Shown: in pieces, positions 58,851 to 64,000 of the stretch
Numbering within the stretch: position 1 is the stretch's first letter
Layout of the letters: each line of letters opens with the position of its first letter
Origin: Tetrastigma voinierianum
Taxonomy: Eukaryota; Streptophyta; Magnoliopsida; Vitales; Vitaceae
Length of the DNA: 64,000 nt
Direction: 5' to 3'
NCBI GenBank assembly: GCA_016808115.1
Contig: JAEQBH010001388.1
Location: 62,001-126,000 of the forward strand
Notes under the pieces: model-generated
The model's database searches: none
What the model was told of the DNA's origin: nothing
What the model saw: only the letters and a program-made list of their open reading frames with translations
Program-made: the position numbers and the translations under genes

Positions 58851-60440
58851 ACTGACCTCACAACCGGACCTCTGCTGATCTCTACAGGCTGACCATGACT
58901 CTACAGTCGAATTCCTCCGCCGACCTCTACATGCGTTGAATCTCTTCACTGTCGACCTCTGCGCAAAGGACCCTAACTGCCCATGGGAGGTCTGATCAGT
59001 AGGCTCAAATCCTAACACACCTCATTGATGTGATTAGTAATTTACCAGAAGGACTCGCTCCAAATTCCTTCGTTTTCTTACCCAAAAATTGCTCTAAGGT
59101 CCCAAAGACGACCAATACACGTGGTAGCTTTCTCCCATGGCTTCAATACACCAAACATTCTCTTCTAAGGCAAGATACCACACACAACCCTTAGGGCAGA
59201 AAATACCAAAGTAGAGAAGACCCACTTCGGAGGTTGTAGAGTCTCTCATTCCGGTTTCTACTAGGGTCCCTGTCGTTTAGGAAGGACTTTCCTCCAGCTA
59301 CCGAAACGAACGATCGTCGGAAATCTAGATATAGCAGTAGAGCCTCTTCATCTCCTCCTTCAGAGGTTTGATTTACTCTTCTTTCCTCCTTCTTTTCTTT
59401 CCTTTTTCTGTGATCACTTACCCGCATTTTGTGCGAGGAGTCTCCTCCTCTTTTCACATGTGCCACATGCCCCTCTCCTGATTCTTTTTTCTTTATTTCT
59501 TTTGTATTTAGTCCTCCATTTTCTATTATTCTTCTATTTAAGTCTCCTATTGCCTTTACTACATTTATTTCTCTCCTAATTTCATACTTAGACATATAAA
59601 CTTACTTACAATTGACCCTTAGGTCCCCATTTTACAATTTCCATATTTTTCTTTTTTCACTTAGGTTTATTTCCGCATTCAATAATCATTTAATCAATAT
59701 TCATCTAACAATCTTAAAAAATACCTAAGTTTCTACTAATTATACCCTAATATATAATAATTTTATTATAAAATTCTATTTACATGTGGCTAAGACAAAC
59801 ACCCGAGGATGATTTGTGAGGATGAGTGGCTAAAACCCTTTCCTCCTTGGAAGTAGAGGCCACTGAAAGTGAAGGATCCAAGGCAAACTATGGTTTCCAT
59901 GTTTTTCACGCAAGATTCACCGTCATTATTATTCTCTCTTGTCTTTAGGTTTTGATTCCTTCGAAATGTCACCATGAATGGTCAAGCAGATTTGCAAGCT
60001 TTCGCTCATTGATGCTTAATTTTAGATCCCGTGATATTCATTAGTTATCATTTATTAGCCATTGGAAGGTGAGTTAAGAAGACTTGTGTTTTTACTGAAT
60101 GAGAACATTAATGGCCAGTGAATGCCATTTTCAAAGAGATTTAATGAGGGTCAGTTTTTATAGCTAAATGAAGAATTGGTTCGAGAGATAACTATATGTT
60201 ATCCTCCCTAATGCAAGGTAAAGACCCGGAAACCCCCTCATTTGCCTAAAAGAACCTAAACCTAGTGTCCTGATATTTGAAGGATCCATTTTACCTTTCA
60301 CCTATTTTATTTCATGACAACCATTAAAACCAACCTCTTTTTATCTAACCCCAATATCCAAAGAGAAACCACTAGTATAAGCCTCACTGTTAGTCATTTT
60401 TACGAAGAAAACCCATCTCTGTGGACGATCCTAGAACCAC

Positions 60441-63373
60441 TGTAACGCCCCCAAAATACCATAGAATTTTTATAATAAAATTATTATATATTCCAGGTAT
60501 AATTGAGCCAACTTGGGTATTTTTCTAGGAATTGTTAAATGATTATTGAATCTGGAAATAAACCCAAGTGAAAAAGAGAAAATATGGAAATTGTAAAATG
60601 GGGACCTAAGGGTCAATTGTAAATAAGCTTATATGTCTATGAAATTAGGAGAAATAAATGAGTAAAGGAAAAAATAATGTGAGACTTAAATGAAGAATAA
60701 TAGAGAAACCGAGGGACCTAAATACAAAAGAAATAAAGAAAAAATCATGAGAGGGTATGTGGGTATGTAGGAAAGAGGGAGCGAAGTTTCCCTCCTTTAA
60801 AATAATGACAAGAGTGATCCATAGGAAAAGGAAAAGTGGAAAAGAGGAGAGAGAGTAAGGCAAACCATATTTGAGAGGGGAGAGTTGGGAGAGAGAGGCC
60901 TCACCTTCTCTAGATTTTCCGACGATCGGACCATAGGTTTCTAGTGAAGCAAGAAGGAAAGTCCTTCCTCGTGACAAGAGCTATAAGTAGAAACCGGAAT
61001 CGGGGAGTTTCGACAAACTCCAAGAGGTAGGTCTTCCTACTTGCTATTTTCACCTCAAGGGTCAGGTGGTGGCTATCTTGCCCTTAGGGAAACGCTTATT
61101 GTATTTAAACCATGGAAGCTACACATTGTAGTACATTAGCCGACCTTAGAGCTGATTTTGCAAGAAATAAAGAAAATTTTGGTAGTGAGCCCTTCGATAA
61201 TTGAAATTTTTACATCAATGAACTTGATGTTGCCAATTTCAATTGGACCTCCTCGTAGTCTAAGTTATGGCCCTTTTACCTTAGATAGTGCAGCTCGACC
61301 AATACAACTCGTCTAGTGCAGCTCGTCCAAGGCACCCCGGGCCTGCACTCAGCTGCACCTCGGCCACTACACCCGTCCAAGACACTCGTCCAAGGCACTC
61401 CCACAAGGCATTCCTCAGCCCGCACCCCAGTTGCACTCAGCCACGAATTCACCTAATAACCACCTCAGCCAGTGCACTTCAGCTTAGTGCACTCATTGAC
61501 CACCCCAGCCGTTGCACCTCGGTCAAAGCCACCACGAAGTTAGCCAGTCATGTCGTTAGGTTCGGTCGGGTTTAACACACACGACTCTCCAACTGGAAGG
61601 TCAGCAACTTCTTCCGTCCGACTGCTTAGGTGTTCTTGGACTCTATGGAAAGCCCATTGAGTCAAGAATTCATTCATATGCCTGAGGAGGATAGCAGGTG
61701 TTAGACCGAGGTTTCAGATCGAGTTTATCGAGGTCAGGTTAGCTTAGTCAGTTCAGGTCAGCTCAGCTGGGTGTGACTACATATGACCTTCAACTTTGGA
61801 AGGTCATAACTCCTTCGTCCGAACTCCGTTTCGGGTGTTCTTAGACTCTATGGAAATCCCATTGAGTCAAGAATTCATTCATATGCCTAAGGAGGATATC
61901 AGGTGTCAGACCGAGGTGTCAGACCGAGTTTAATGAGAACAGTCACTACCGCTCAGCCCACTGGTCGGGTGTAGGACTACGTATGACCTCCAACTGAAGG
62001 TCATAACCTTCATCCGAACCTCGCTTTGGGTGTTCTTGACCATGGAAAGCCCATTGAGTCAAGAACCATCTATATATAGCTTGTTGAAATTAACCTATAT
62101 TAAACCTGTACTATCCTAACCAAAACCACTAGCACCACGCCAAACGATATCATTTCTTTTAATTCCGCTTTAGAATAAAAATATCGGTTATAAACCCAAA
62201 CTTGATCGAGACTGACTCAACTAAAGTGCAAAGCTTTCTTTGGGTTTGTTCTACCTACTTCTATTCCTTGGTTTCCAAGTTTTGCATGTTTGTTCTATAT
62301 TTCCTATTCTCGCTTCAATATTTGAAAGGTTTGTTCTAAATGCATAAGAAAAGATATTGAATGTTAAATGATTTTAGCTGAATTGATTGTGAAATGTTTG
62401 CATATGACAATTGCATGATTATTGAAAATGAACTACTTATACAAATGTACATATTGTACTATATTTTGCTATAAAGGATTTGAACGCCCTTAATAGAATG
62501 TTAACCGTTTATTTCAAGATATGATAGATCGGGTATACCAATAGGTCAAATAGCTAAAGACGCGAACTATCAGACACGTGTCACGCATCAAAGAGCCCAA
62601 ATGGACCGTATCGGTAGTGTTCACTAATTGATTTTTTTTTATAACCAGTCAGCAGCTCCAATGGACCGTGCTCAGACTCGATATCCCAGATATCGAAGAC
62701 ATAGGTTAAATTCAAGTATGGGGCATAACCGAATCGACGCGTAATCGAATTGAACTGTAAATCAATGATTTATGAGCATATTTGAATCTGATTTGAGATT
62801 GTGAAAATATTGAATATGAAAGTGTATTTTGGATGATAAATGAACTATAACCGATCAGATATATAACAAATATATGTATCAGATGAAGAATGGACTCATC
62901 CATAAAGGTTTTGAAATTTTGAATTGTTAAATTGCATGATTTATTCCAAACTAAACCTAAGAATGGATTTAGAGAACTAATACATGAAAATGCTTGTATT
63001 GTTTTACCACGCAGTACCGGGAGTGATAGATAGTGATCGAAAGCCACCCAAGATCGAGGAGCGCCGAGTCATAAAGAAGGAAATTAAGTATGCTCCAACA
63101 TGCATTCATTTTATGTTTTCATTTGGATATTGATATTATGTAAAACACTTGAACTTCTAAACATCTATTTTTGTAAATCATTTTGAAAAGGCTTGAACAA
63201 GCTGGCCATTGTAAATGTATTTGTTAAATGTAAATGTTTACGGGCTTAATTAATTTTGAAAATCGCCTCGCAAAGATATGATTTTGAGTGATTGGAGTGA
63301 TAAATGTGGCATCTCTCGACTCCTGTGGGCTCGGATCCGCCAAAACAGGTCGGGCCGGGAAAGGGGTCCCACA
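60441..63373 (+). mobile_element. LTR of family 'GGGACCCC', plus orientation, in the E3 3' LTR
   Basis: It starts TGTAACGCCCCCAAAATACC and ends GGGGTCCCACA. Exact target duplication ACCAC occurs at 60436-60440 and 63374-63378. The TGTAAC(A/G)CCCC start links it to chromovirus LTRs. No internal region, so a solo LTR. Inside it are a cluster of GTGCAGCTCGTCCAAGGCAC-type words (61288-61530) and about 2.5 units of the 180-bp repeat. Confidence 0.85.
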
Positions 63374-63516
63374 ACCACTATGCTATGGTAGGTATGCTAC
63401 GCTAGTAGAAGGTATTAGGTTATAAATATTGTTGATGAATACCCTACCGGGGCATGAATCAGCGGCCTAAGCCCACCTACCATATTAAAACCAGGGGGCA
63501 CTACTTAGATGGGAGA

Positions 63517-64000
63517 TGTAAACACTTTGAAAATCAAATTTTTCTAAAATGGAAAAAACAAGAATCATTTACTATAAGATAGGTTGAAACTTGAAATTTC
63601 CTAAACTTTGATGATGAAATGTATTAACACCATGATTCGTCTTCACAAATCTAGTTACTTAGGCAAATTGCGAATTCCTAGATGGTCGAATTTCATGCAT
63701 TTTCGAGGTGACAGGTCGGGTGACACATGGCATGGACGACATTACAAGACGCATGACACATAAAAGATGGTGACACTTAGAGTAATGAGGGCCAAGTATC
63801 ATGGTTAAATGCATACATGAGGAGGATGCGGTGGTGGCTAAGAGTGAGTGGTGACACATAGCATAGGACATATCCTATGTGAGTGACACATGGCATGATA
63901 AGTGCCATGTGTCAAGTCTATACAAAGAAAGGAAGTGAGAGTGGGGGAGGGAATTCAGTGGAGAGAAACAAAAAGAAGAAGGAAAGGAGAGAGAGAAAGA
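63517..64000 (+). repeat. Start of another chromovirus LTR, plus orientation, cut by the window edge
   Basis: It starts TGTAAACACTTTG. Read forward it follows the reverse complement of the LTRs ending at 5123 and 42072: GGTTGAAACTTGAAATTTCC, GATGATGAAATG, TCTTCACAAATCTAG, CGAATTCCTAGA, GAATTTCATG, then TTTCGAGG and GACACATGGCA words. The purine-rich end (63940-64000) matches the leader part of those LTRs. Positions 63462-63516 are a short unassigned spacer. Confidence 0.6.
63884..63914. other. Perfect 12-bp inverted repeat (hairpin)
   Basis: TGACACATGGCA and TGCCATGTGTCA are separated by seven bases. It lies inside the LTR that starts at 63517, in a stretch with several other GACACATGGC words. 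Function unknown. Confidence 0.8.

Noticed and set aside
59191..59595. 134-residue minus-strand ORF, one of the longest in the window
   Set aside because: It lies wholly within an LTR whose opposite copy (60441-63373) does not keep the frame; composition is low-complexity Lys/Glu/Arg.

Overview
The window is plant nuclear DNA made almost entirely of LTR retrotransposons stacked inside one another. I see no host gene, no rRNA or tRNA gene and nothing prokaryotic. The evidence is tRNA primer sites (one type matching initiator tRNA-Met, one resembling tRNA-Asp), LTRs ending TG...CA with 5-bp target duplications, Ty3/gypsy gag, protease, reverse transcriptase, RNase H, integrase and chromodomain remnants, and two plant-specific transposon ORF types. 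From memory these families resemble elements of woody dicots such as grapevine, but no host gene is present to identify the species. No ORF is intact; most breaks are small indels.

Layout. 1-3088 is the 3' part of an Athila-like element (E1), cut by an antisense solo LTR (3089-5123). 5476-6090 is the end of an unrelated Ty3/gypsy pol plus a 40-bp tandem repeat. From 6330 to 45894 I infer one old antisense element (P, about 6 kb net) blown up to almost 40 kb by insertions. Its 3' LTR (6330-6891 and 15512-16209) is split by a full Athila-like element E2 (6892-15511). Its gag-like ORF is read right to left as 43746-42289, then 21085-20890, then 17002-16270. The ORF is split by a long solo LTR (17008-20884) and by an antisense chromovirus (21091-42072, target duplication AGTAT). 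That chromovirus holds a sense chromovirus inside its left LTR (23571-33464) and a solo LTR inside its RT/RNase H region (35517-37310). P's 5' LTR is 44449-45894.

45942-63461 is a third Athila-like element (E3, about 8.8 kb net). Its ORF2 carries an antisense LTR (50835-53304), and its 3' LTR carries two LTRs of one family in opposite orientation (56503-59795 and 60441-63373). A further LTR starts at 63517 and runs off the window.

How the parts work together. E2 and E3 carry gag-protease and a second ORF (ORF2) but no reverse transcriptase or integrase, so they must have been mobilised in trans; the visible part of E1 has the same ORF2 and 3' end. The two chromoviruses carry a full set of pol domains, all disrupted. 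The most unusual feature is a set of TCGCGA-centred, CpG-rich repeat arrays. They sit next to the predicted TATA box in several Athila-like LTRs, and a further copy lies inside E2 just before ORF2, where it could act as an internal promoter. Functional statements are inference from family knowledge; domain matches were made by eye.
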